A DNA stretch of 64,000 nt from an uncultured Lachnospiraceae bacterium (GTDB lineage: Bacteria; Bacillota; Clostridia; Lachnospirales; Lachnospiraceae), in assembly GCA_902779355.1 (NCBI GenBank), contig CACZBF010000003.1, forward strand, positions 62,001-126,000, read 5' to 3'. The position numbers and the translations under genes were made by a program. The notes under the pieces are model-generated. The model ran no database searches. It was not told the origin of the DNA and saw nothing but the letters and a program-made list of their open reading frames with translations. Of the stretch, positions 9,560 through 17,523 are shown one piece after another (the stretch's first letter is position 1; each line of letters opens with the position of its first letter).

Positions 9560-10204
9560 ATGGAAAAACGGTTTGGGATGAAGAAAAAAGCATATGGTTT
9601 GCTCGCGGCGGCCGCTGCCGGAATGCTGTTCCTTTCCGGGTGCGGCTCTTATGATGCCGATGAGAACACGCTTTTCCTGAAGCGCAACGGCGAGATCTAC
9701 GAGACGAATGTACAGTCCTTTGAGGGTGCGCAATACAGCGAAGATGAACTACAGGCGTTCATTGACGAGGAGATCAGCTCTTACGACGGAGAAGGGAGCG
9801 TTTCCGTCGAGAAGTTCGAGATGGACGGCGACACGGCCATGCTGACCACGAAGTATTCGGACAGTACGGCTTATGCGGATTTCAATAAACGCACGTTTTT
9901 CAACGGAAAGGTTGTGCTGGCGCAGGCGGACGGCTTTGATTTTGATGTGCCCTTTTTTTCATACGGGGAGAAGAGCAGCGCCGGTATGGAAGCGACAGGA
10001 GATGTATCAATCCCCCGCCAAGATGTCATTGAAAACCCGAACCTGTCTGTTGTTGTGTTGAGTGAAAACACGGTGGTTTCCGTTCCGGGAAAGATTCTTT
10101 ATTATTCGGAGCATGTGACTGTGCAGGACAAGCATACGGCAAAGGTGGATGGCTACGACGCAGACGGCGCAGCGACGAAACCGGCATATATTATCTACCA
10201 GTAG
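9560..10204 (+). CDS. Small lipoprotein of unknown function
   Basis: 214 aa from ATG 9560 (ATG 9578 also possible). A lysine-rich N-terminus, a hydrophobic alanine stretch and the lipobox LSGC with the modified Cys at residue 28 indicate export and lipid anchoring on the outer face of the membrane. The mature part is acidic, rich in Asp/Glu, with no domain I recognise. The ribosome site is weak: AAGGAG at 9535-9540 is about 20 bp from the start. It sits between recO and glyS; glyS follows by 18 bp, so the two may share a transcript. Function cannot be assigned. Confidence 0.8.
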   Translation: MEKRFGMKKKAYGLLAAAAAGMLFLSGCGSYDADENTLFLKRNGEIYETNVQSFEGAQYSEDELQAFIDEEISSYDGEGSVSVEKFEMDGDTAMLTTKYSDSTAYADFNKRTFFNGKVVLAQADGFDFDVPFFSYGEKSSAGMEATGDVSIPRQDVIENPNLSVVVLSENTVVSVPGKILYYSEHVTVQDKHTAKVDGYDADGAATKPAYIIYQ

Positions 10205-10222
10205 AGAGGAGTTTAGGCACTT

Positions 10223-11620
10223 ATGGAAAAAACAATGGACAAGATCGTCAATCTTGCGAAAGGCAGAGGGTTCGTCTATCCCGGTTCGGAGATTTACGGC
10301 GGACTCGCCAATACGTGGGATTACGGGAATCTCGGCGTGGAGCTGAAGAATAATGTCAAGAAGGCTTGGTGGAAAAAGTTTGTGCAGGAGAATCCCTACA
10401 ACGTAGGTGTGGATTGCGCGATCCTCATGAACCCGCAGACGTGGGTGGCATCCGGGCATTTGGGCGGCTTTTCCGACCCGCTGATGGATTGCAAGGAGTG
10501 TAAAGAGCGTTTCCGCGCGGATCAGCTGATCGAGGGATTTGCTAAGGAAAAAGGGATGACGCTGGAGTCTTCCGTTGACGGATGGACGCAGGAGCAGATG
10601 CTGGACTTCATCGAGAAGAACCAGGTGCCCTGCCCGAAATGCGGCAAGCACAATTTCACCGATATCCGGCAGTTCAATCTGATGTTCAAGACGTTCCAAG
10701 GTGTCACGGAGGATGCGAAGAACACGGTGTATCTGCGTCCCGAGACCGCACAGGGAATTTTCGTGAACTTCAAAAATGTGCAGCGGACGAGCCGCAAAAA
10801 GATCCCGTTCGGCATCGCGCAGGTCGGGAAATCCTTCCGAAATGAGATCACGCCCGGTAACTTCACGTTCCGTACGAGAGAGTTTGAGCAGATGGAGCTG
10901 GAGTTCTTCTGTGAACCCGGAACGGATGATGAGTGGTTCACCTATTGGAGAGGCTTCTGCCGTGACTGGCTGATCTCGCTTGGCATGAAAGAAGAGGAGA
11001 TGCGTCTCCGCGATCATGATCCGGCAGAGCTGGCATTCTATTCAAGACATACGACAGACATTGAGTTCTTATTCCCGTTCGGCTGGGGCGAGCTTTGGGG
11101 CATCGCGGATCGGACGGACTATGATCTCGGCCGCCATCAGGAGACCTCGGGTGAGGATCTGACCTATTTTGACGACACGAAGAATGAGCGGTATCTGCCT
11201 TACGTTATCGAACCGTCGCTTGGCGCAGATCGTGTCGTGCTGGCCTTCCTTTGCGCTGCGTACGATGAGGAAAACATCGGTACCGAGGAAGCGCCTGACA
11301 TGCGTACCGTCTTGCATTTCCATCCGGCGCTGGCACCGGTTAAGATCGGCGTGCTGCCGCTTTCTAAGAAGCTGAATGAGGGCGCGGAGAAAGTATTTAC
11401 GGAACTTTCCAAATACTGGTACTGTGAATTTGACGACAGAGGCAACATTGGTAAGCGTTATCGCAGACAGGACGAGATCGGGACGCCGTTCTGCGTGACC
11501 TATGACTTTGATTCCGAGACGGACAATGCCGTCACGGTGCGTGATCGTGACACGATGGCGCAAGAGCGCGTCGCGATCGCTGATCTCAAGGCATATTTTG
11601 AGGAAAAACTGGCGTTTTAA
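10223..11620 (+). CDS. glyS: Glycyl-tRNA synthetase, single-chain (alpha2) type
   Basis: 465 aa, class II aminoacyl-tRNA synthetase that charges tRNA-Gly. Visible hallmarks: [21 protein letters not shown] near the N-terminus, motif 2 in [21 protein letters not shown], a [16 protein letters not shown] segment, and motif 3 [16 protein letters not shown]; a C-terminal anticodon-binding domain follows. This is the eukaryote/Gram-positive homodimer type and not the alpha2beta2 GlyQ/GlyS type. No T-box leader is visible: only 18 bp separate it from the lipoprotein gene. Confidence 0.96.
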   Translation: MEKTMDKIVNLAKGRGFVYPGSEIYGGLANTWDYGNLGVELKNNVKKAWWKKFVQENPYNVGVDCAILMNPQTWVASGHLGGFSDPLMDCKECKERFRADQLIEGFAKEKGMTLESSVDGWTQEQMLDFIEKNQVPCPKCGKHNFTDIRQFNLMFKTFQGVTEDAKNTVYLRPETAQGIFVNFKNVQRTSRKKIPFGIAQVGKSFRNEITPGNFTFRTREFEQMELEFFCEPGTDDEWFTYWRGFCRDWLISLGMKEEEMRLRDHDPAELAFYSRHTTDIEFLFPFGWGELWGIADRTDYDLGRHQETSGEDLTYFDDTKNERYLPYVIEPSLGADRVVLAFLCAAYDEENIGTEEAPDMRTVLHFHPALAPVKIGVLPLSKKLNEGAEKVFTELSKYWYCEFDDRGNIGKRYRRQDEIGTPFCVTYDFDSETDNAVTVRDRDTMAQERVAIADLKAYFEEKLAF

Positions 11621-11657
11621 GGCGCTTTAAAAGACGCCGTCGCAGCGCGGTTTCCCC

Positions 11658-11686
11658 TTGAAAAAATAGGGGTTTGCTGGTACAAT
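11658..11686 (+). promoter_or_regulatory. Strong sigma-A promoter of ppdK
   Basis: TTGAAA (11658-11663), exactly 17 bp, TACAAT (11681-11686), then a 48-bp leader to the ppdK ATG with GTTAGGAGGAAG as ribosome site. It lies in the only sizeable gap between glyS and ppdK, so ppdK is transcribed on its own. Confidence 0.75.
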
Positions 11687-11734
11687 AGAGAGCGGACTAA
11701 CTATCAAAAATAAACGTTAGGAGGAAGAAAACAG

Positions 11735-14575
11735 ATGGCTAAAAAATGGGTCTACATGTTCAGCGAAGGTGACATGAGCATGAGGAATCTCCTTGGCGGA
11801 AAGGGTGCGAACCTTGCCGAGATGACGGATATCGGACTTCCGGTGCCGCAGGGATTCACCATCACAACAGAAGCCTGCACACAGTATTATGAAGACGGGC
11901 GCAAGATCAACGACGAGATTATGGCGCAGGCGCTGGAAGGCGTGCGGAAAATGGAGGAGATCAACGGCAAGAAGTTCGGTGATCTGAACAATCCGCTGCT
12001 TGTTTCGGTCCGTTCCGGTGCGAGAGCTTCCATGCCGGGTATGATGGATACGATTTTGAACCTCGGTTTGAACGACGAGGTGGTTGCAGCGATGATTAAG
12101 GGCAATCCGGATCCGGCGTTTGAGCGCTTTGTATATGACTCCTATCGCCGTTTCATCCAGATGTTCTCCGATGTCGTTATGGAGGTCGGCAAGAAGTATT
12201 TCGAGCAGCTGATCGACAAGATGAAAGAGAAGAAAGGTGTCAAGTTTGACGTCGATCTGACCGCGGCAGACCTGAAGGAACTTGCGGAGCAGTTCAAGAA
12301 AGAGTACAAGAAACAGCTCGGCTCCGACTTCCCGTCCGATCCGGTAGAGCAGTTGAAACTCGCGATCGAGGCAGTGTTCCGTTCCTGGGACAACCCGCGT
12401 GCCAATGTTTATCGTCGTGACAACGATATCCCGTATTCCTGGGGTACCGCAGTCAACGTGATGCCGATGGTATTCGGTAACCTGAACAACGAATCCGGTA
12501 CGGGTGTTGCATTTACGCGTGATCCCGCAACGGGTGAGAGAAAGCTCATGGGTGAGTTCTTAAAGAACGCACAGGGCGAAGATGTGGTGGCTGGTGTTCG
12601 TACGCCGATGCCGATCGCACAGATGGAGCAGGAATTCCCGGAGGCTTACGAGGAGTTCATCAAGGTCTGCGAGACGCTGGAGAACCACTATCACGATATG
12701 CAGGATATGGAATTCACGGTTGAGAACAAGAAGCTTTACATGCTCCAGTGCCGGAACGGAAAACGTACCGCACAGGCAGCATTGAAGATTGCTTGTGACC
12801 TTGTGGACGAAGGACATAAGACACAGGAAGAAGCGGTCGCGATGATCGATCCGAGAAACCTCGATACGCTCCTTCACCCGCAGTTCGATGCAGCGGCATT
12901 GAAGAAAGCAACCCCGATCGGAAAGGGTCTTGGCGCTTCTCCCGGTGCTGCTTGCGGTAAGATCGTTTTCACGGCAGATGATGCTGTGGAATGGAAAGCA
13001 AAAGGTGAGAAAGTCATCCTCGTTCGTCTGGAGACCTCTCCGGAGGATATCACCGGTATGAAGAGCGCAGAGGGTATCCTGACGGTCCGCGGCGGTATGA
13101 CGAGCCACGCAGCGGTCGTTGCCCGCGGTATGGGCGAGTGCTGTGTATCCGGCTGCGGCGACATCGTGATGAACGAAGCAAAGAAGAAATTCACCCTTGG
13201 CGGGAAAGAATTCCACGAGGGAGATTCGATCAGTATCGACGGTACGACCGGTAATATCTATGACGGCATCATCAAAACCGTGGATGCAAAGATCGCAGGC
13301 GAGTTCGGCCGTATCATGGGCTGGGCGGATCAGGCAAGAAGACTGAAGGTTCGTACCAATGCAGATACGCCGGCAGATGCAAAGAAAGCAAGAGAGCTTG
13401 GTGCAGAGGGTATCGGTCTTTGCCGTACGGAGCATATGTTCTTTGATGAGGACAGGATCGAAGCATTCCGTGAGATGATCTGCGCAGATAATGCAGAGGC
13501 GCGTGAGGCAGCTCTTGACAAGATCCTGCCGTATCAGCAGAGCGATTTCGAACAGCTCTTTGAAGCACTGGAAGGAAACCCGGTGACGATCCGCTTCCTG
13601 GATCCGCCGCTTCATGAGTTTGTACCGCATGAGGATGCAGAGCAGAAGAAACTTGCAAAAGCGCTTGGCAAGACCCATGCAGAGATCAAGGCGATCGTAG
13701 AGAGCCTGAAAGAGTTCAACCCGATGATGGGCCATCGTGGATGCCGTTTGGCAGTCACCTATCCGGAGATCGCAAAGATGCAGACCGCAGCCGTGATCCG
13801 GGCAGCCATCAAGGTTCAGAAGAAGCACAAAGACTGGAACGTCGTTCCGGAGATCATGATCCCGCTGGTTGGCGAAGTGAAAGAGCTGAAGTTCGTGAAG
13901 GACGTCGTGATCGAGACCGCAGATGCGGAGATCAAGAAAGCAAAGACGGATCTGAAGTACGAAGTCGGTACGATGATCGAGATCCCGCGTGCAGCGCTGA
14001 CTGCCGACGAGATCGCAAAAGAAGCGGACTTCTTCTGTTTCGGTACGAACGACCTGACACAGATGACCTTCGGTTTCTCGCGTGATGATGCAGGCAAGTT
14101 CCTTGGTGCTTACTATGACACCAAGATCTTGGAGAACGATCCGTTTGCAAAGCTTGACCGCAACGGTGTCGGCAAGCTGATGGATATGGCTATCAAGCTT
14201 GGCAAGCCGGTGAATCCGAGCCTCCACATCGGTATCTGCGGCGAGCACGGCGGAGATCCTTCTTCCGTAGAGTTCTGCCACCAGATCGGTCTGGATTATG
14301 TATCCTGCTCACCGTTCCGTGTGCCGGTTGCAAGACTTGCGGCAGCACAGGCGGCGATCGCAGAGAAAGCAGCGAAATCGGAAAGGAAGAGCATTATGGA
14401 CGAGGAAACGAAAGAGAAGATCAAAGACGCAGCAGGAAAAGCCGCTGAGAAGGCAACGGAGATCGCAAAGACCGTCGCTGAGGCAAGCAAGGATGTTGCA
14501 AAGGCCGGGATCGAAGGCATCAAAGCCGGTGCAAAAGAGGCAAAGCGTTATTATCAGGAGAACAAGAAGAACTAA
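11735..14575 (+). CDS. ppdK: Pyruvate, phosphate dikinase with an extra C-terminal Ala/Lys-rich tail
   Basis: 946 aa. Interconverts pyruvate + ATP + Pi and PEP + AMP + PPi, a glycolytic or gluconeogenic step common in anaerobes. The ATP-grasp domain begins with LLGGKGANLAEM, the phosphohistidine loop GGMTSHAAVVARGMG is at about 453-467, and the C-terminal PEP/pyruvate TIM barrel ends with CSPFRVPVARLAAAQAA, where the family normally stops. About 65 residues follow. Residues 888-946 form a repetitive lysine/alanine amphipathic helix (KIKDAAGKAAEKATEIAK and so on). M888 (ATG 14396) is in frame and has AAGGAAG six bases upstream, so the tail may also be made as a separate 59-aa protein. Own promoter upstream and terminator downstream. 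Confidence 0.95.
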   Translation: MAKKWVYMFSEGDMSMRNLLGGKGANLAEMTDIGLPVPQGFTITTEACTQYYEDGRKINDEIMAQALEGVRKMEEINGKKFGDLNNPLLVSVRSGARASMPGMMDTILNLGLNDEVVAAMIKGNPDPAFERFVYDSYRRFIQMFSDVVMEVGKKYFEQLIDKMKEKKGVKFDVDLTAADLKELAEQFKKEYKKQLGSDFPSDPVEQLKLAIEAVFRSWDNPRANVYRRDNDIPYSWGTAVNVMPMVFGNLNNESGTGVAFTRDPATGERKLMGEFLKNAQGEDVVAGVRTPMPIAQMEQEFPEAYEEFIKVCETLENHYHDMQDMEFTVENKKLYMLQCRNGKRTAQAALKIACDLVDEGHKTQEEAVAMIDPRNLDTLLHPQFDAAALKKATPIGKGLGASPGAACGKIVFTADDAVEWKAKGEKVILVRLETSPEDITGMKSAEGILTVRGGMTSHAAVVARGMGECCVSGCGDIVMNEAKKKFTLGGKEFHEGDSISIDGTTGNIYDGIIKTVDAKIAGEFGRIMGWADQARRLKVRTNADTPADAKKARELGAEGIGLCRTEHMFFDEDRIEAFREMICADNAEAREAALDKILPYQQSDFEQLFEALEGNPVTIRFLDPPLHEFVPHEDAEQKKLAKALGKTHAEIKAIVESLKEFNPMMGHRGCRLAVTYPEIAKMQTAAVIRAAIKVQKKHKDWNVVPEIMIPLVGEVKELKFVKDVVIETADAEIKKAKTDLKYEVGTMIEIPRAALTADEIAKEADFFCFGTNDLTQMTFGFSRDDAGKFLGAYYDTKILENDPFAKLDRNGVGKLMDMAIKLGKPVNPSLHIGICGEHGGDPSSVEFCHQIGLDYVSCSPFRVPVARLAAAQAAIAEKAAKSERKSIMDEETKEKIKDAAGKAAEKATEIAKTVAEASKDVAKAGIEGIKAGAKEAKRYYQENKKN
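14396..14575 (+). other. Possible internal translation start giving the 59-aa ppdK tail alone
   Basis: In-frame ATG at 14396, preceded by AAGGAAG at 14383-14389, a spacing suited to initiation. The product would be a 59-residue Lys/Ala/Glu-rich amphipathic helix starting MDEETKEKIKDAAGK. It looks like a small free-standing ORF that became joined in frame to ppdK, or a tail with dual expression. Inference from sequence only. Confidence 0.35.
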
Positions 14576-14628
14576 GGAGTTCCCGGCGGAAACGCATACA
14601 GCCTTGACAGAGTGAATTGTTCAGAGGA

Positions 14629-14662
14629 AGAGGGGATGGCCGGAAGGCTGTCCCCTCTTTTT
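14629..14662 (+). terminator. Rho-independent terminator of ppdK
   Basis: Arms AGAGGGGATGGCC (14629-14641) and GGCTGTCCCCTCT (14646-14658), fully paired if two G-U pairs are allowed, with a GGAA loop and a run of T ending at 14662. It lies 54 bp after the ppdK stop. Confidence 0.85.
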
Positions 14663-14677
14663 GGGAGGGAAGGCTTC

Positions 14678-14902
14678 ATGTTCGGACGTAAAGAGAAACA
14701 TGCACCGCAGGTGTCGTATGATAAAGAGAAGCAAAAGCCGGTGCTTCGCTGCAGCATATGTACCGGAGAGCAGGTTTTCGGCTTCCGAAGCAGGGAGACA
14801 GGCAAGTTTGAAGAAGTCTCTCTGATCCGGAATGAAAAAGAACTGAAAGAGGTGCTCGGACAGTACGGAATCGCACTAGACGAGGTTGAAAAGGTCTATT
14901 AA
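14678..14902 (+). CDS. Conserved-looking small protein with a Cys-x-x-Cys pair, function unknown
   Basis: 74 aa from ATG 14678, behind GGGAGGGAAGG. A longer reading from 14612 is rejected because it would run through the ppdK terminator hairpin. The centre holds LRCSICTGEQVFGF followed by a compact alpha/beta C-terminal half ending EKVY. One CxxC pair alone is not enough for a zinc site, unless the protein dimerises. No family name can be given with confidence. It lies between the ppdK terminator and mscL. Confidence 0.65.
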   Translation: MFGRKEKHAPQVSYDKEKQKPVLRCSICTGEQVFGFRSRETGKFEEVSLIRNEKELKEVLGQYGIALDEVEKVY

Positions 14903-14965
14903 AAGCGGTATATTAAAGAAGATGTCAGGATAGGCTGATGTCAGATTTTTTGGAGGTGTTTTGGG

Positions 14966-15403
14966 ATGAAAAAATTTTTCAGTGAATTTAAGGAATTTAT
15001 CAGCAAGGGCAGCGTCATGGACATGGCAGTCGGTATCATCATCGGCGGTGCGTTCACGGCGATCGTAACATCCCTGGTGGATGATATCATAAGCCCGTTG
15101 CTCGGACTGATCGGGGGCACCAATTTTGATGCACTCGCCGTACAGATCGGCGGTGTGACGCTGACATACGGAAAGTTCATCACGGCAGTCATCAATTTCC
15201 TGCTGATCGCGCTGGTACTGTTCTGTATCATCAAGGCGCTGAACAAAGCGAAAAGCGCAGCGGAAACGGCTGCAGCGAAGCTGAAGAAGGAAGAAGAGAA
15301 GAAGGAAGAAGAGACCGAGAAAGAGTGTCCCTACTGCTTCAGCAAGATTCCGATCAAAGCGACCCGCTGCCCGCATTGCACATCAGTATTGGAAGAAAAA
15401 TAA
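14966..15403 (+). CDS. mscL: Large-conductance mechanosensitive channel MscL with C-terminal zinc ribbon
   Basis: 145 aa. The N-terminal amphipathic helix and TM1 ([23 protein letters not shown]), a periplasm-facing loop and TM2 (about 72-92) are standard MscL, the tension-gated emergency valve. The cytoplasmic tail holds a charged helix ([16 protein letters not shown]) and then a four-Cys zinc ribbon, C121-x2-C124 and C135-x2-C138 (CPYC...CPHC), which is not part of ordinary MscL. The ribbon would sit at the base of the pentamer bundle. Ribosome site TTGGAGGTG; a two-way terminator follows at once. It is the second mechanosensitive channel in the window. Confidence 0.93.
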   Translation: MKKFFSEFKEFISKGSVMDMAVGIIIGGAFTAIVTSLVDDIISPLLGLIGGTNFDALAVQIGGVTLTYGKFITAVINFLLIALVLFCIIKALNKAKSAAETAAAKLKKEEEKKEEETEKECPYCFSKIPIKATRCPHCTSVLEEK

Positions 15404-15410
15404 AAAAACG

Positions 15411-15450
15411 CGGCGGCTTCCCGGAACATCGGTACAAGCCGCCGGTTTTT
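15411..15450 (+). terminator. Bidirectional terminator between mscL and the minus-strand gene
   Basis: Arms CGGCGGCTT (15411-15419) and AAGCCGCCG (15436-15444), perfect 9-bp stem, with GTTTTT on the + side and AAAAAAA just before the left arm, which gives a T run on the - strand. It separates the converging mscL and the 148-aa gene. Confidence 0.8.
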
Positions 15451-15453
15451 GTG

Positions 15454-15900
15454 TCATCCTTTTTCTTCTACGAGAAGATTTTCGCCAAACTGGTCGAGCA
15501 ATTCGTTGACGTCCATATGGTTTGTGATCCTGCGGTTGATACAAAAGATCAGGATGGCATCACGACGGTTTTTGGAATATAGAATTCCTTGTTTCGTGAG
15601 CTCAAGCGCCCGCTGCGTTTCGGAAATGGTAAGACCTGCAGCAAGACAGAGCGCTATGATATGATCACGACCTGGCTGACGGTTGCCGTTCATGATATGG
15701 TAAAACGTGGTTTTGTTGAGTCCGCTCATTTGCAGCAGCTGCGTTTTGGACAAGGACTGTACCTGCGGGAGCGCATTGTAGTAGGGGAGAAATGCATCTG
15801 CGAGTGGTTCTCCCAACTCGTCGAGATAATCGGTTAATTCGGATTGATCCGACAGGTGATTCAAGACCTGCATCAATTCTCCGGTAGTTTTTTGATCCAT
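15454..15900 (-). CDS. 148-aa HTH-like protein divergent from a Ser/Thr kinase (TGEL family)
   Basis: 148 aa from the ATG at 15900, with AAAGGAG upstream on the minus strand; a longer frame from 16008 overlaps the kinase and is rejected. It begins with a TTGELMQVL segment. The middle (LSKTQLLQMSGLNKTTFYHIMNG) looks like an XRE-type helix-turn-helix, followed by RDHIIALCLAAGLTISETQ and ILYSKNRRDAILIFCINRR. It is a clear paralogue of the 150-aa protein at 29985: both have TGEL near the start, RDxIIxLC, ETxRAL, LYxKNxRDA and INRR/NNRR. The start codons of this gene and the kinase are only 14 bp apart, so each promoter must lie inside the other's coding region. Likely a regulator tied to the kinase; inference. 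Confidence 0.8.
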   Translation of the reverse strand: MDQKTTGELMQVLNHLSDQSELTDYLDELGEPLADAFLPYYNALPQVQSLSKTQLLQMSGLNKTTFYHIMNGNRQPGRDHIIALCLAAGLTISETQRALELTKQGILYSKNRRDAILIFCINRRITNHMDVNELLDQFGENLLVEEKG

Positions 15901-15914
15901 GGAGGTCTCCTTTT

Positions 15915-17492
15915 TTGGATAATCTGAAATCGGAATGCGAAAAAACATTCTACCAGGAATTATATCAACTTCCTGAGCAGAATCAAAGCCTGGTGATTGA
16001 TCAGACAACGCAGAAGGTTTATCTGAAGAAGACGCTGTCTATCTGGGATGAACAAGTTCTGCGTTACCTGAAGGAACATGAAAACCGGCATGTGCCTCAT
16101 GTACAGTGCTACTATGAAGAAGGCGAGGCACTGATACTGATTGAGGAGTATGTGCAAGGCGAAAGCCTTGCGTCGCTTCTCTCTAAGGCGAAACTTTCAG
16201 AGGAAGAAAAAAAGGAAGCGGTGGTTGGCGTGCTGGATGCCGTGGCTTTTCTGCATGCTGCAAAGCCGCCGATCATCCATAGGGATATCAAACCGGAAAA
16301 CATCATGCTGACGGAAGACGGCGTGGTGAAACTGGTGGATTTTGATATCGCAAAGATCTACCACGGCGGGAAAGACCGAGACACGATGCTGCTCGGGACA
16401 GAGGGCAATGCGGCTCCGGAGCAATACGGGTTTGCGGAATCGGATCCCCGGACGGACCTCTATGCGATCGGTGTTTTGATGCGGATCCTTTTTTCGGAGA
16501 AGACTGCTTACAGTGATATGATCCGGAAAGCGACCAGCCTGGATCCGAAGGACCGCTATCAGACTGCGGAGGAGATGGAAGAGGCGTTTCTTGCAGCGTC
16601 AGGTGCTGAGGGATTCGATTCGGTTGGAAGAGGAAGGCATAGCGGAAACAAGCGACTCCAAGGAAAGCGCAAAAAAAGGGTCGGCTGGATCTTGCTACTT
16701 GCCGGTGCAGCAGCGGCAGTCATTTTCCTGATATGTTTTTTCGGCATCCGAAACTTTCGCGGGAGTGTATCTCAGACGACAGGAGGATCTGGGACAACCG
16801 GTGCATACGATGAGGAGGCGCTGCTCGAGAGGCTTCTTGCAGGAGAGGAAACTGCAGAGGCTTTGCCGGATGGGGACTACAAAGAAGTGGAGATCGTGGA
16901 GTCCGGGTATACGATTAAAGATAACTCCGCGACTTACGGACTTGTCCTTCATAACCCAAACACGGATGTAGCAGCGAAAAATATCCATGTGGAGGCAGTT
17001 GCGCGTGCGGCAGACGGGACGATCCTTGCCACCAACGATTCCAGAATCCGGTTTATAGCAGCCGGAGATACAATCCTTTTCGGATGCGATAACATGCTCT
17101 ATTGGGAGCAGGGCGTGGGAGACAGAGTGGAAATGAGAGTGTATCAGAAGGCGGACGATTATGCGCTGCAGGAAGGAACGGATATTCTTTATGCTGATGA
17201 GCTGCCGGTATCAAATGTCTCCAACATGAAGTCTCCATCTGGCAGTACGGTCATTACCGGAGAAGTGAAAAACAACAGTGATCTGGATCTCGAAGAGGTC
17301 TGTGTGACGGGAATCTGCAGAAAAGATGGAAAAATCATCGGCGGGTGGTTTGTTTTTGAAGAGGGGTTAAAAGCAAAAGGAAGTATCCCGTTTGAGGAAC
17401 ATCCGGCCTCCCTGCTGGATGAATATGATACCTTAGACGTTATGGCACTGCAGTGGACGCCGTTTTCTCTGTGGGATGCCGCAGCGAATTAA
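15915..17492 (+). CDS. Transmembrane Ser/Thr protein kinase with an extracytoplasmic domain
   Basis: 525 aa from a TTG start behind GGAGG. The kinase domain spans about 1-230: catalytic loop HRDIKPENIML at 122-132, metal site DFD at 142-144 (in place of DFG), and LGTEGNAAPEQYG as activation/APE-like segment. No glycine-rich loop is seen before VYLKK (35-39), which probably holds the ATP lysine. A basic linker (GKRKKR) leads to one membrane helix at 256-279. The outer part (280-525) has no PASTA repeats and looks like one or two beta-rich modules (YGLVLHNPNTDVAAKNIHV and VITGEVKNNSDLDLEEVCV), similar to FxLYD-type folds. It likely senses something outside and phosphorylates cytoplasmic partners, perhaps the divergent 148-aa protein. 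Confidence 0.9.
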   Translation: MDNLKSECEKTFYQELYQLPEQNQSLVIDQTTQKVYLKKTLSIWDEQVLRYLKEHENRHVPHVQCYYEEGEALILIEEYVQGESLASLLSKAKLSEEEKKEAVVGVLDAVAFLHAAKPPIIHRDIKPENIMLTEDGVVKLVDFDIAKIYHGGKDRDTMLLGTEGNAAPEQYGFAESDPRTDLYAIGVLMRILFSEKTAYSDMIRKATSLDPKDRYQTAEEMEEAFLAASGAEGFDSVGRGRHSGNKRLQGKRKKRVGWILLLAGAAAAVIFLICFFGIRNFRGSVSQTTGGSGTTGAYDEEALLERLLAGEETAEALPDGDYKEVEIVESGYTIKDNSATYGLVLHNPNTDVAAKNIHVEAVARAADGTILATNDSRIRFIAAGDTILFGCDNMLYWEQGVGDRVEMRVYQKADDYALQEGTDILYADELPVSNVSNMKSPSGSTVITGEVKNNSDLDLEEVCVTGICRKDGKIIGGWFVFEEGLKAKGSIPFEEHPASLLDEYDTLDVMALQWTPFSLWDAAAN

Positions 17493-17523
17493 CTTTTGAT
17501 ATGAGATACAAGGGGAGAGAAGG

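Noticed and set aside
10205-10222. T-box leader before glyS
   Set aside because: Only 18 bp separate glyS from the upstream gene; no specifier, T-box sequence or terminator is present.
12560-14281. Long minus-strand open frame (573 codons) opposite ppdK
   Set aside because: It mirrors the codon bias of ppdK, has no ribosome site and no recognisable domain; the + strand gene is certain.
14612-14677. Longer start for the 74-aa gene
   Set aside because: The extension would translate through the ppdK terminator hairpin; ATG 14678 has a better ribosome site.
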